From: UBA6183 sp964545895
GTDB lineage: Bacteria; Bacteroidota; Bacteroidia; UKL13-3
Assembly: GCA_964545895.1 (NCBI GenBank)
Contig: CAZJHS010000002.1
Span: 33,445-97,444, forward strand
Reading direction: 5' to 3'
Length of the DNA stretch: 64,000 bases
The notes beneath the pieces were generated by a model, which worked only from the letters and a program-made list of their open reading frames with translations, searched no databases and was not told the DNA's origin. Position numbers and translations under genes: made by a program. Below, one piece after another: positions 18,499 through 27,565 of the stretch. The number at the start of each line of letters is the position of its first letter. Position 1 is the stretch's first letter.

Positions 18499-19668
18499 AT
18501 GGAAACACCAACAAAAAGAATTGTATCAATAGATGTGTTAAGGGGGTTAGTAATTGTACTTATGGCCCTTGATCATGTACGCGATTTTTTTCATGATGAT
18601 GCATTTATGCATGACCCCATGGACTTAACCACCACCACACCCGCATTGTTTTTTACCCGTTGGATAACTCACTTTTGCGCGCCCATTTTCATTTTCTTGG
18701 CAGGCATTTCAGCTTATTTATCAGGCAGCAAAAAATCGGCAAAAGAATTACAGCTATTTTTAATAAAGCGTGGCATTTGGCTTATAGTTATTGAACTTAC
18801 CGTAGTAAACTTTGGCTGGATGTTTAACCCTTATTTTAGTGCCTCTATTTTACAAGTAATTTGGGCTATTGGTGCATGTATGCTTATGCTAGGGTTGATT
18901 ATTAGATTACCACAAAAAGTAATTTTGGGGTTGGGTATTGCCATTATTTGCTTGCATAATTTACTCGATTTATTGCCTTCTTACATACAAGAAACCTTTA
19001 TATACAATGCATTTCATACCAGCGGATTTAAGGCCTTTCAGCTTGCCGAAAACTACCGTATTGTAACCGTTTATGGCGTGTTACCTTGGTTTGGTATTAT
19101 GTGTTTAGGATTTGGCTTGGGTTACTTATTTAAACCAAATTTTGATGCCGCTAAACGTAAAACCATTTTACAAACAATTGGCATAAGCATGTTGGTGGGT
19201 TTTGTAATATTACGTTTGATAAACCAGTATGGCAATCCTGCACCTTACACTACACAACCTACACTTACCTATACTATTCTTTCATTTTTAGATGTAAACA
19301 AATACCCACCATCATTAATGTATACCTTATTAATGATTGGCCCAGCTTTGCTATTTTTAGCTTGGTTCGAAAACACTAAAAACTGGCTTATGCAAAAGCT
19401 TCAAGTTTTTGGAAGCGTTCCCTTTTTCTTTTACATCGCCCATATTTACCTTATACATTTACTAACCATAGGGTTGTTTTTTATACAAGGCTATACTTGG
19501 CAAGATGCCATACAACAACCATTTTGGTTTAGGCCAGCAAAACTTGGAGTAAGTTTAGCATACACATACCTAGTGTGCATTACAGTAGTTTTATTATTAT
19601 ACCCACTTTGTAAAAAATTTAGCGTGTACAAAAAAGCCAATAAACATTGGTGGCTGAGCTATTTATAA
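18499..19668 (+). CDS. Heparan-alpha-glucosaminide N-acetyltransferase-like membrane protein (DUF1624)
   Basis: 389 residues from ATG 18499 (the TTG at 18493 is in the terminator tract). The N-terminal RIVSIDVLRGLVIVLMALDHVRDFF is the hallmark of the DUF1624/HGSNAT-like acyltransferase family, followed by about ten hydrophobic membrane helices. Family members transfer acyl groups across the membrane onto sugars or other envelope molecules, so the bacterial substrate here is unknown. The conserved Asp and His of LDHVRD are present. It follows sucA by only four bases after the terminator, so it may depend on read-through. Confidence 0.8.
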   Translation: METPTKRIVSIDVLRGLVIVLMALDHVRDFFHDDAFMHDPMDLTTTTPALFFTRWITHFCAPIFIFLAGISAYLSGSKKSAKELQLFLIKRGIWLIVIELTVVNFGWMFNPYFSASILQVIWAIGACMLMLGLIIRLPQKVILGLGIAIICLHNLLDLLPSYIQETFIYNAFHTSGFKAFQLAENYRIVTVYGVLPWFGIMCLGFGLGYLFKPNFDAAKRKTILQTIGISMLVGFVILRLINQYGNPAPYTTQPTLTYTILSFLDVNKYPPSLMYTLLMIGPALLFLAWFENTKNWLMQKLQVFGSVPFFFYIAHIYLIHLLTIGLFFIQGYTWQDAIQQPFWFRPAKLGVSLAYTYLVCITVVLLLYPLCKKFSVYKKANKHWWLSYL

Positions 19669-19757
19669 AAACAATTTATAAATCTTGCTTGAAACCTATT
19701 TATTGTTGAAGTTCGCATAAACAAAATAACATTGTTTAAACCTAACTTAAAAGTCAC

Positions 19758-20351
19758 ATGCAAATAGATACCAATATCTTAATAGCTTGGGGAGGCATTG
19801 CAAAAAAATATGCCAAAAACGAAGTGATTTTTCATGAAGATACTGAAGCCCTTTTTTACTATCAAGTTGTAGAAGGACAGGTAAAAATGATAAACATTAA
19901 CAATGATGGTAAGGAATATATACAAGGTATTTTTCATGAGGGATGCAGCTTTGGCGAACCTCCACTATTTGTAAATGAGGTATACCCTACTACAGCCATT
20001 GCACAAAAAGATTCTATTGTTTTAAAGCTATCGAAAAGTACTTTTTTAAAACTACTTGACGAATATCCCGAACTAACCAAAAGCTTATTGATACAACTTG
20101 CACACCGTATTTACAACAAAACAGTAACTGCACGCGAACTTATACACAACAAGCCCGAAGACCGGATTTTGGCCTTTTTAAAAGAATACAAAAAGAAGTT
20201 TAGCAACGATACTGGATTATGGCTTGTGCCACACACCCGACAAGAAATTGCAAACCTAACGGGGCTTAGGGTTGAAACGGTGATTAGAGCATTAAAGAAA
20301 ATGGAAACAACTAAACAGGTTCAAATTATTAATCACAAACTTTACTACTAA
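19758..20351 (+). CDS. Crp/Fnr-family transcription regulator
   Basis: 197 residues. An N-terminal cyclic-nucleotide-binding-like beta-roll (residues ~18-115, with VEGQVKMININNDGKEY and SFGEPPLF), a dimerisation helix, and a C-terminal winged helix with the recognition helix in TRQEIANLTGLRVETVIRALKKM. Only one Cys is present, so an iron-sulfur cluster of the Fnr type is unlikely. The recognition helix has V-E-x-x-x-R, closer to Fnr than to Crp (R-E-x-x-x-R). The stop overlaps the next ATG (TAATG). It lies just before the copper-receptor operon, so it is one of two candidate regulators of the palindromes described here. Confidence 0.9.
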   Translation: MQIDTNILIAWGGIAKKYAKNEVIFHEDTEALFYYQVVEGQVKMININNDGKEYIQGIFHEGCSFGEPPLFVNEVYPTTAIAQKDSIVLKLSKSTFLKLLDEYPELTKSLLIQLAHRIYNKTVTARELIHNKPEDRILAFLKEYKKKFSNDTGLWLVPHTRQEIANLTGLRVETVIRALKKMETTKQVQIINHKLYY

Positions 20352-21583
20352 TGGCAACATTTAGTTTACGCAAATGGGTGATAATTTCGCTTATTAATCT
20401 TTTGATAGTTGCCATTTTAGGAAGTTTAATGCGCTATAAAATCTGCTTTGAGTTTCACCTACTCGACCAAAAAAACATGCAACATGCACACTCACATTTT
20501 GCATTTGCCGGGTGGATATCGCAAACCCTTATGGCTTTTATGGTTTACTATTTACAACAAAATAGCACACGCATATCACTATCAAAATACCAAACACTGC
20601 TTACCTTAAACTTACTTACCTCTGTAGGCATGCTGGTTTCTTTTATAGCAAGTGGTTACAGTCTTGTTTCTATCGTTTGTTCTACGTTATCCATATTTAT
20701 ATCGTTTGCTTTTGCTTGGTTGTTTTGGGTTGATAGTAAACACCTCCCTAGCTTATCTACCGCCACCAAATGGTTTAAAGCAGCATTGGTTTTTCTCATT
20801 TTATCTTCATTAGGCACATTTTCGCTGGCCTATATGATGGCCACACATCAACTAAACCAACACATTTATTTGGCTTCTATTTATTGGTATTTACATTTTC
20901 AATACAACGGTTGGTTTTTGTTTGCTTGCATGGGGTTATTGGTTAGTTTAATTGAGCCTAACGAACATAATCATCATAAATTTAACCAGGTATTTTGGTT
21001 GTTTTTTGCAACCTGTATTCCTGCCTATACGCTATCTGTTTTGTGGGCCAATTTACCCAACTGGCTTTTTGCAATTACCATAGTTTCGTCTGTAGTACAA
21101 ACCTGGGCGTGGTTCAAATTTGTAAGTTTATTTAAACCTCATTTTACACAAATTAAAACAAAATCAGGGTCGGCTATTGGCTTTATATTACTGCTTTTAA
21201 CTTTAGCCTTTACAGTTAAAATACTCCTGCAATTAGGATCAACCATTCCCGAAATAAGTAAACTTGCCTTTGGCCTACGCCCAGTTGTAATTGCTTACCT
21301 TCACTTGGTTTTGCTCGCAATTACTTCGGTTTTTTTAGTAGTGCTTATGTTTTTAAAAGGCATTTTTAAAAGCACACCACAAGCCATTAGGCTGTTTATG
21401 TTTTTAGCAGCTAGTATTTATGTTAACCAATTGCTTTTGGGCGCTAACGGAATTGCAGCTATTGATTATATAGTGCTTCCTTATTCACAAGAATTACTAT
21501 TTGGAGTGGCGTTAATTATTGCACTTAGTATTATACTTCTTATTAGAACTTTAGTTTTGCAAAAGCAATTAACTAATGACTAA
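20351..21583 (+). CDS. Heme-copper-oxidase-subunit-I-like membrane protein
   Basis: 410 residues with about twelve membrane helices. It is translationally coupled to the upstream Crp/Fnr gene. Histidines sit in helix-like contexts reminiscent of heme-copper oxidases or NO reductases: His45/47/49 in QHAHSHFAFAGW, one in WYLHFQYNGWFLF, and one in RPVVIAYLHLVLL. The pattern is incomplete for a catalytic subunit, with no His-His pair for a binuclear centre. It could be a heme-b membrane protein of unknown reaction, for example in NO sensing or electron transfer. Family assignment is tentative, but the neighbours (nos and copper genes) support a role in that physiology. Confidence 0.5.
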   Translation: MATFSLRKWVIISLINLLIVAILGSLMRYKICFEFHLLDQKNMQHAHSHFAFAGWISQTLMAFMVYYLQQNSTRISLSKYQTLLTLNLLTSVGMLVSFIASGYSLVSIVCSTLSIFISFAFAWLFWVDSKHLPSLSTATKWFKAALVFLILSSLGTFSLAYMMATHQLNQHIYLASIYWYLHFQYNGWFLFACMGLLVSLIEPNEHNHHKFNQVFWLFFATCIPAYTLSVLWANLPNWLFAITIVSSVVQTWAWFKFVSLFKPHFTQIKTKSGSAIGFILLLLTLAFTVKILLQLGSTIPEISKLAFGLRPVVIAYLHLVLLAITSVFLVVLMFLKGIFKSTPQAIRLFMFLAASIYVNQLLLGANGIAAIDYIVLPYSQELLFGVALIIALSIILLIRTLVLQKQLTND

Positions 21584-21597
21584 TATCTTTTAATATT

Positions 21598-21642
21598 TGT
21601 GACTGCAATCATACCTAAAAAATAGCCGCACACTTATATTTG
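21598..21642 (+). promoter_or_regulatory. Crp/Fnr-type box and -7 box of the copper-receptor operon
   Basis: TGTGA-CTGCAA-TCATA at 21598-21613 (centre 21605.5) and a perfect -7 box TATATTTG at 21635-21642. Centre to last G is 36.5 bases, the class II activator position, identical to four other sites in the window. Confidence 0.7.
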
Positions 21643-21651
21643 CTTACTGTT

Positions 21652-22023
21652 TTGAAAAACCTTGTTATAACCATATGGCTTTTTTCTATGGCACTGCAAT
21701 TAAGCAGCAAGCTTGGTTTTATTGCATGGTTTACCATTAATCAAACAGAAATTATTGAGCAATGTTGTGTAAACAAAAACAAGCCCGAGTTAAACTGTAA
21801 GGCTAAATGTTACTTAAGCAGCAAGTTGGTTGAAAACAATGAATCGGCTGCCAATACACCTGCACCTACCAAGCTAAAACAAGCTACCGAAGAGGTACTA
21901 TTTTGCGAAACGGAACCTGAGTTTTACACGCCCCTATTATTTATCCAACGTATTACTACAAAACAAGTAGCCACTTATTTTCATTTATACAGTAACAGTG
22001 TATTTCAGCCACCAAGGGCTTAA
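21652..22023 (+). CDS. Small exported Cys-rich protein of Bacteroidota copper loci
   Basis: 123 residues. No ATG fits. The TTG at 21652 gives a proper signal peptide (MKNLVITIWLFSMALQLSS), while the earlier TTG at 21640 lies inside the -7 box. After the signal comes C-C-V-N-K-N-K-P-E-L-N-C-K-A-K-C-Y-L, a four-Cys motif I associate with small Bacteroidota proteins encoded beside TonB receptors for copper. Location would be periplasmic or outer-membrane. The cysteines suggest metal binding or disulfides, and the role in copper handling is inferred from context. It is first gene of the operon leading to the YtkA-like lipoprotein and the receptor. Confidence 0.65.
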   Translation: MKNLVITIWLFSMALQLSSKLGFIAWFTINQTEIIEQCCVNKNKPELNCKAKCYLSSKLVENNESAANTPAPTKLKQATEEVLFCETEPEFYTPLLFIQRITTKQVATYFHLYSNSVFQPPRA

Positions 22024-22087
22024 TCTTTGAACCTTTTCTAGCCATTTATTTCAAAGATTTCTTACACAAAAAACACAATTACATTTT

Positions 22088-22927
22088 ATGAAAATTTTTA
22101 ATTCCATCATGATGATGGTTATTGTTGCTGCGCTAACTTTAAGCTCATGCAAAAAAGAAGATATTGCTACACCTATATCAAACCCAACAACTGCCGACTC
22201 CATTATACCTAGCAGCTTTATAAAAATAGGCGAAACCTACGTGATTGGTGCTGCTGCAAAAGCAGTAATTTATGCCGAAGCAAACCTGAGTGTTGGCTAT
22301 CAAAAACTATACACCGCATTGTATGATTCTGTAACCAATAAACGCCTTACCAACGGACATTTTGAGTTAACGCCAATTATGGATATGGGCAGTATGATAC
22401 ACAGCGCTCCTATTGAAAATATAGAAGGCGATACCATGCCTAACAAACAACTTTGGCAAGCAGCAACTGTATTTACCATGGGTGGTAATTGGAAATTAAA
22501 TATTCAGTTTCATAACCACACCAATAATTTGGAAGGCGAAGGAGAAGCGATGGTAAGCGTATCAACACCTACAAACAGCGTAATGAAAAGCTTTATTATA
22601 GCAGCTGATGATAGCGCTAAAGTATTTGTATCATTAATAAAACCTACTGCTGCTAAAATTGGCATTAACGATTTTGAAATTGCTATACACAAAAAAGCTA
22701 GCATGATGAGTTTTCCTGCTGTAGAAAATTACACTGTAGAAATAAACCCAATCATGCCATCTATGGGTCATGGGTCGCCAAACAATGTAAACCCTACACA
22801 TACAGGTAACGGACACTACATGGGCAAAGTAAACTTTACCATGACAGGCTTGTGGCGCGTTAATTTAATTATTAAAAAAGACGGTGTTATTATAGATAAC
22901 AGTCAGTATTTCGACATCACTTTATAA
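22088..22927 (+). CDS. YtkA/FixH-like Met/His-rich lipoprotein, probable copper binder
   Basis: 279 residues. Lipobox LTLSSC (Cys20) followed by KKED, so it is a lipid-anchored periplasmic protein. Two beta-sandwich units of the YtkA/FixH type are visible, one in each half. The motifs MDMGSMIHSAP and later MPSMGHGSPNNVNPTHTG are rich in Met and His, as in periplasmic copper(I) carriers. It is the middle gene of the copper-receptor operon. I infer that it accepts copper delivered by the downstream receptor. A weak 10-bp inverted repeat (22022-22031/22050-22059) precedes it. Confidence 0.75.
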   Translation: MKIFNSIMMMVIVAALTLSSCKKEDIATPISNPTTADSIIPSSFIKIGETYVIGAAAKAVIYAEANLSVGYQKLYTALYDSVTNKRLTNGHFELTPIMDMGSMIHSAPIENIEGDTMPNKQLWQAATVFTMGGNWKLNIQFHNHTNNLEGEGEAMVSVSTPTNSVMKSFIIAADDSAKVFVSLIKPTAAKIGINDFEIAIHKKASMMSFPAVENYTVEINPIMPSMGHGSPNNVNPTHTGNGHYMGKVNFTMTGLWRVNLIIKKDGVIIDNSQYFDITL

Positions 22928-22936
22928 TTGAAAATT

Positions 22937-22985
22937 ACAACAGCGCACTTACCTAAAATAAAATATTTTGTGCGCTGTTGTTTAT
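22937..22985 (+). terminator. Intra-operon hairpin before the copper receptor
   Basis: A 12-bp perfect stem (22937-22948 with 22970-22981), followed by TTTAT. The receptor ATG is only ten bases on, so it may act as an attenuator or as an mRNA stability element. Confidence 0.6.
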
Positions 22986-22991
22986 ACTATC

Positions 22992-24998
22992 ATGAAAAAA
23001 TTATTGAGTTTAATTTTATGCTTTATTGTTATTAAAGGTCATGCACAAGTGCACCCTACAGATAGTGTAATAAAAAATACAACGCTTAAAGAAGTGCAAA
23101 TTAATGGTGGCGAAAAAGATAAATCAACCGATGCGTTTAACTTTTACCGCAGCAGCAAAATAAGTTCAACCGAAGATATTTTAGCACGAATTGAAGGAGT
23201 AAACCTAATAAAGCGTGGGCCATTTGGCATGGAGCCAACCCTGCGTAGTTATAGTGCCGGCCAAATAAATATTACCATAAATGGCATGCGTATGTATGGC
23301 GCTTGCACAGATAAAATGGATCCAATCTCATCATACATTGAGCCGGGTAATTTAAGCACCTTACAAATTTCGCAAGGGGCAGGTTCGGCAGCAACCGGAA
23401 GCACCATTGGTGGTAGCATTAATTTTGAACTTAAAGAGGCCCAAATTAATTGCCACAAAAAAGTTTTGCTCCATGCATACTCGCAATACAGTAGCGTTAA
23501 TACTGCCATCAACAATGGCTTTAACCTAAACTTAAGCAGCACTAAATTTGCTACACGCATAAGTACCACATACCGCAACGCGCAAAACTATTATGCTGGC
23601 AAAAACACCTTGGTAAAATACAGTGGGTACGAAAAATTTAACGTTAATATAAGTGTGGCAGCTAAGCTAAACAGCAACCACACGCTACTTGCTGATTTGA
23701 TTATTGACCAAGGTTTTAATATTGGCTATCCGGCTTTGCCTATGGATGTATCAAGCGCGAAGGCAACCATAGCAGCACTAACACACCGAACTGGTCTTAA
23801 AAGGCATAAAAACAGCCTTATTGAAAGTAAACTTTACTACAATACTGTTACCCATTTTATGGATGATACCAAAAGGCCAGAAACCATTATGCACATGGAT
23901 ATGCCGGGTTGGAGTAACACCCTTGGATTTTACAGCAAACTTTATTTAGAGCAAAACAAACACCTCCTACAAGCACGTGTGGATGGACACCATGCGTTTA
24001 CCCAAGCAGAAATGACGATGTATGATATTACAGGAAGTATGTACATGCAAACGCTACCTGGTAACAATTTATCAAACCTAGGAAGTGCAGTAAACTATCA
24101 ATATAAGTTAAACAAAAAATACACTATTGGTATAAATACCCGAGTTGATTACTACACACAAGTTGCCCAGAATAAAATTGGAATTTTGCAATGGGAAGGT
24201 TTTGGCAGCAAAGTAGATAAACCCCTAAACACTTGGCTGAACAGTACTGGCGTATTTTTGCAACGACAAGTAAATAAACTGCACACACAGCTAACACTTG
24301 CGCAGGGCAAGCGATTACCCACATCAAACGAAAGATTAGGCTTGTATTTATTTAACCGCGCTGATGGGTACGATTATATTGGCAAGTATGATTTAAAACC
24401 TGAGCAAGCTTGGCAAGTTGATTTTAAAAACACTTTGATACTAAAAAAATCAACCCTAAGTGCTACGTTATTTTATCATCATCTTACACATTATATTTAT
24501 GCTAAAGTAATAGATGGCTACTCGGCCATGACTATTGGTGCACGTGGCGTAAAAACATACGAAAATATTGCGTACGCTAATTTAATGGGTTTTGAAAGTG
24601 CTTTAAAAGCTAAGGTAAAAGGCAATATGATTTACCAAGGTAATGCGCGTTATACTTATGGCGTATTGCCCAATGCATTGCCCATGCAACAAATTCCGCC
24701 ACTAAAAATAATGAATACCTTACGCTATCAAACCGATAGTTTTCAGGTACAAATAGAACATCAATTTGCGGCACAACAAAACAGAATTAACCCGCAGTTT
24801 GGCGAACTAAAAACTTTAAACTGGAATACATTTGCTATACGCGCTGCCTATTTAAAACCACTTAAAAAGGGTTACCTTCAATTGCACCTAGCTATAGAAA
24901 ATATTTTTAACACCTATTACCGCGAACACTTGGATTGGGGCAAGATTCCGCAGCCGGGGCGCAATTTCATAGTGGGTTTAAACTACTATTTAAACTAG
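22992..24998 (+). CDS. nosA: TonB-dependent copper receptor, NosA/OprC type
   Basis: 668 residues from ATG 22992. A signal peptide ends at HAQ (residue 19). A plug domain follows (~30-160, with SSTEDILARIEGVNLIKRG and GQINITINGMRMYGACTDKM), then a 22-strand-type barrel ending in a C-terminal aromatic strand (FIVGLNYYLN). The pair Cys105/Met109 (C-T-D-K-M) matches the CxxxM copper motif of Pseudomonas OprC. A later M-H-M-D-M resembles its HxM partner. NosA/OprC receptors import copper across the outer membrane and are needed for NosZ maturation. This matches the nos cluster 8 kb away and the shared operator. Confidence 0.85.
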   Translation: MKKLLSLILCFIVIKGHAQVHPTDSVIKNTTLKEVQINGGEKDKSTDAFNFYRSSKISSTEDILARIEGVNLIKRGPFGMEPTLRSYSAGQINITINGMRMYGACTDKMDPISSYIEPGNLSTLQISQGAGSAATGSTIGGSINFELKEAQINCHKKVLLHAYSQYSSVNTAINNGFNLNLSSTKFATRISTTYRNAQNYYAGKNTLVKYSGYEKFNVNISVAAKLNSNHTLLADLIIDQGFNIGYPALPMDVSSAKATIAALTHRTGLKRHKNSLIESKLYYNTVTHFMDDTKRPETIMHMDMPGWSNTLGFYSKLYLEQNKHLLQARVDGHHAFTQAEMTMYDITGSMYMQTLPGNNLSNLGSAVNYQYKLNKKYTIGINTRVDYYTQVAQNKIGILQWEGFGSKVDKPLNTWLNSTGVFLQRQVNKLHTQLTLAQGKRLPTSNERLGLYLFNRADGYDYIGKYDLKPEQAWQVDFKNTLILKKSTLSATLFYHHLTHYIYAKVIDGYSAMTIGARGVKTYENIAYANLMGFESALKAKVKGNMIYQGNARYTYGVLPNALPMQQIPPLKIMNTLRYQTDSFQVQIEHQFAAQQNRINPQFGELKTLNWNTFAIRAAYLKPLKKGYLQLHLAIENIFNTYYREHLDWGKIPQPGRNFIVGLNYYLN

Positions 24999-25027
24999 CT
25001 TAGTTGTGTTAAAAATCATGTAAATAA

Positions 25028-25072
25028 TATGATTGCACGCATAATCAAATAAAGGAGGTGTGATGATATTTG
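25028..25072 (+). promoter_or_regulatory. Crp/Fnr-type box and -7 box of the fasciclin gene
   Basis: TATGA-TTGCAC-GCATA at 25028-25043 (centre 25035.5) and GATATTTG at 25065-25072 (one mismatch to TAnnTTTG). Spacing is 36.5 bases. The half-sites are identical to those of the nos operon. Confidence 0.68.
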
Positions 25073-25094
25073 TTCTCACAATTCTTAACACATT

Positions 25095-25655
25095 ATGAAA
25101 AATTTACTAAAAGTTATTACTCCAATTGCGCTACTTTTTTCGGTAGCATGTAGTAACGGAACTTCAGAAAATGCAGCATCAACAGCTAGTACAAGTACAG
25201 AAACACCAGTAGTTGGTCAATCGGGTGTACAAGATGAAACATCAGACCCTAATGTAGTACAAATTGCTGTAGGCAGTAAAGATCACAGCACTTTAGTTAC
25301 TGCTGTAAAAACAGCAGAATTAGTAGATGTATTGAGTAACGCAGGACCATTTACTGTATTTGCCCCAACAAATGCAGCATTTGAAAAACTACCTGCTGGT
25401 ACCGTAGAAGGTTTGTTACAACCCGACAAACGTGATGCACTAACTGATATTTTACAATATCATGTGTATGTGGGTGTACAAAAACTAGAAGACCTTACTG
25501 ATGGCAAAACACTAGGACAGGTTAATGGAGGTAACATTAAAATTACCCTGGTTGATGGAAAGCCAGTAATAAATGGAAAGGCACATATTATAGCTTCAAT
25601 ACCTGCTTCAAATGGTATTATACACGTTATTGATGAAGTTTTACTTCCACAATAA
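25095..25655 (+). CDS. Fasciclin-domain lipoprotein
   Basis: 186 residues. Lipobox FSVAC (Cys19), then a ~35-residue Ser/Thr/Ala-rich linker, then one fasciclin (FAS1) domain with H1 (GPFTVFAPTNAAFEKLP) and H2 (NGIIHVIDEVLLP) motifs. FAS1 domains mediate adhesion. Small fasciclin lipoproteins also occur near bacterial nos or cytochrome genes, but their role there is not known. The upstream operator matches that of the nos operon, which argues that this gene is expressed with N2O reduction. It is monocistronic, with a terminator 33 bases after the stop. Confidence 0.88.
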   Translation: MKNLLKVITPIALLFSVACSNGTSENAASTASTSTETPVVGQSGVQDETSDPNVVQIAVGSKDHSTLVTAVKTAELVDVLSNAGPFTVFAPTNAAFEKLPAGTVEGLLQPDKRDALTDILQYHVYVGVQKLEDLTDGKTLGQVNGGNIKITLVDGKPVINGKAHIIASIPASNGIIHVIDEVLLPQ

Positions 25656-25687
25656 CGCACCAAGTTTTTCTTATTAAAATCAAAAAA

Positions 25688-25715
25688 GAGGCGCTACAAT
25701 ATAGTGCCTCTTTTT
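25688..25715. terminator. Bidirectional terminator after the fasciclin gene
   Basis: GAGGCGCTA (25688-25696) pairs with TAGTGCCTC (25702-25710) with one G-T wobble. It is flanked by an A6 and a T5 tract and overlaps the stop of the converging T9SS gene. Confidence 0.85.
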
Positions 25716-27267
25716 ATTTAGCCAGTACCACCTTTTTTGTGCTTACTTGCCCATTGGCTAATTCTACACTCAGCCAATATACTCCGTTGGCTAGGTGGCT
25801 TAAATCTATTGTGTTGGTAAAAAGTTGTTCTTGCATGTAAACTAATTTACCCAGTGCATTGTGTACATGTATTTTATTATTTGATGGTGTATGCCTTCTT
25901 AGTTCTACTACACCGCTTGTTGGGTTGGGATAAACTTCTAATACATTATTGGTAACTTCTTGTGGTGGCAAACCCGTATACCAACCTTTGGTGTTGGTGC
26001 GGTGCGTGTACTGTGCTGCAAAATATTCTACATTGTTGTTTTGCATCCATACACTGCCTATGCCCGTATAACTGCCATCTTGTAACTGTATAGCATAATT
26101 AAATTTGGTGGCATCATAATCTTTAGGATAAGCGGTGGACACCACCTGTAAATTACTATCCAATTTTATATACCCATTAGGTACTAAAAAACCACCATCT
26201 GGGGTTGGCGAAACATAATTTAAATTGTAAGCTAAATGAATATTATTTACACCCTCTTGCATAAGCGTATGCTTGATCATCTGCCCATTGGTATCTATAA
26301 CGGCTACCACATTACCTCTAGGTTCTGGAAAATCGGCTATTTTGGTTGCTTCTACATTTAACACAATTTGGTGTACCTTATCTAAGGTATTAGAACCCAC
26401 CCTATGCCCAGCACTTTGATCATCTGTTCTGTAAATTCCTTTAAATGGAAAGGTTTGTTTGACTAAGTTAAATGACGTATCATATATATTGATGAAATAA
26501 ATCGTATCTGCTTCGGGGGTGTTATTATAAACCCCAAGCACCATGGTATGCAGGCTATCAATAGCCACTGCCCGTACAAAATAGGTATCAAACTTATCAG
26601 TAATGCTATCGGTAGTTAGGGGTGGGTAAAATTGTTGATGCAAAATAGCTCCTGTGGTATCTACCTCCAACAAATACCCCTTGGTTAGGGCATACATTTC
26701 TCCTGCTTTGCGTGCAAACTCTGCATGAGCTGCAATTACATATGTATTTTTAAAAGGGTTGTAGCTTAGCCCATACCCAACTGATAACCTACTTTTAGGA
26801 TAAGCTTGTTTCCAATACACCTGGCCCGTATAAGGGTTTATTTTCATTAACGCTAAGTTATATAAATTGCGCCAATTGCTAGCTTCGGTATACAACAACA
26901 CCAACACGTTCCCATCTGCAGTTTCCAATGCATCATACACGGCATCTTGGCCTGATCCAAAAGATAACACCCAACTTTTTAATAAAGTACCACAGGCATC
27001 AGTTACTTCCATTAGCCCATTATAGGTATCCGAATCATGCAGTAAGGCTTGTGTGTATATCCCTCGGTTTAAATAAACAATATTTTTATTGTGTAGTTCA
27101 ATTATTTTATCTGCATTGTACGCTGCTACTGTCTTTGCTGTGTTGAGTCTTTCAAATGCACATTGGGCAATAACTGGTTTTTGCAAAAAAAATAAGACAA
27201 TAACTCCCACCCACCAAACAAGTGGATAGGAGTTAAACTTTTTTATATAATTAGGTGCAATTAGCAT
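25714..27267 (-). CDS. T9SS-exported protein of unknown function
   Basis: 517 residues. The signal peptide spans residues ~10-35 (hydrophobic VWWVGVIVLFFLQKPVIA). The body resembles a bladed beta-propeller by its repeated short strand-turn units, but no named motif is visible. The C-terminal ~75 residues are a T9SS sorting domain (VLEVYPNPTSGVVELRR ... GVYWLSVELANGQ). Its ATG overlaps the stop of the upstream sorting-domain fragment (TAATG), so the two are read together or result from a rearrangement. It follows the nos/kynA/hemoglobin run on the same strand but has no evident functional link. Confidence 0.75.
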   Translation of the reverse strand: MLIAPNYIKKFNSYPLVWWVGVIVLFFLQKPVIAQCAFERLNTAKTVAAYNADKIIELHNKNIVYLNRGIYTQALLHDSDTYNGLMEVTDACGTLLKSWVLSFGSGQDAVYDALETADGNVLVLLYTEASNWRNLYNLALMKINPYTGQVYWKQAYPKSRLSVGYGLSYNPFKNTYVIAAHAEFARKAGEMYALTKGYLLEVDTTGAILHQQFYPPLTTDSITDKFDTYFVRAVAIDSLHTMVLGVYNNTPEADTIYFINIYDTSFNLVKQTFPFKGIYRTDDQSAGHRVGSNTLDKVHQIVLNVEATKIADFPEPRGNVVAVIDTNGQMIKHTLMQEGVNNIHLAYNLNYVSPTPDGGFLVPNGYIKLDSNLQVVSTAYPKDYDATKFNYAIQLQDGSYTGIGSVWMQNNNVEYFAAQYTHRTNTKGWYTGLPPQEVTNNVLEVYPNPTSGVVELRRHTPSNNKIHVHNALGKLVYMQEQLFTNTIDLSHLANGVYWLSVELANGQVSTKKVVLAK

Positions 27268-27449
27268 TACTTACTTAACAAGTGTTTTACCGTGGCTAAA
27301 TGGTTGCCTTGGCTATCGTAAACATGTACAATATACAAACCATTGGGTAGTGTACCAAAATCTAAAACCCCATCGGTAATTGGTAAGGTTTTTAACTGCT
27401 TGCCTTGCAAGGTGTAAACATGCACATATACAATTCCATCACAACACAA
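27267..27449 (-). pseudogene. Orphan T9SS sorting-domain fragment
   Basis: About 60 codons encoding only the second half of a T9SS sorting domain (VHVYTLQGKQLKTL ... LPNGLYIVHVYDSQGNHLATVKHLLSK). There is no signal peptide, no good start codon (TTG) and no body. It looks like the 3' remnant of a deleted T9SS gene. The stop overlaps the next gene's ATG. Confidence 0.6.
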
Positions 27450-27565
27450 CCAAAATTATTGTATTAGCTCTTAAAGAAATTAGAGAGAAGAAAAACACTA
27501 AAAACAGCGCATAAAAGTTTGCTGCTACATTTTACAATATCCACAAATGCAATCATCACACACTG

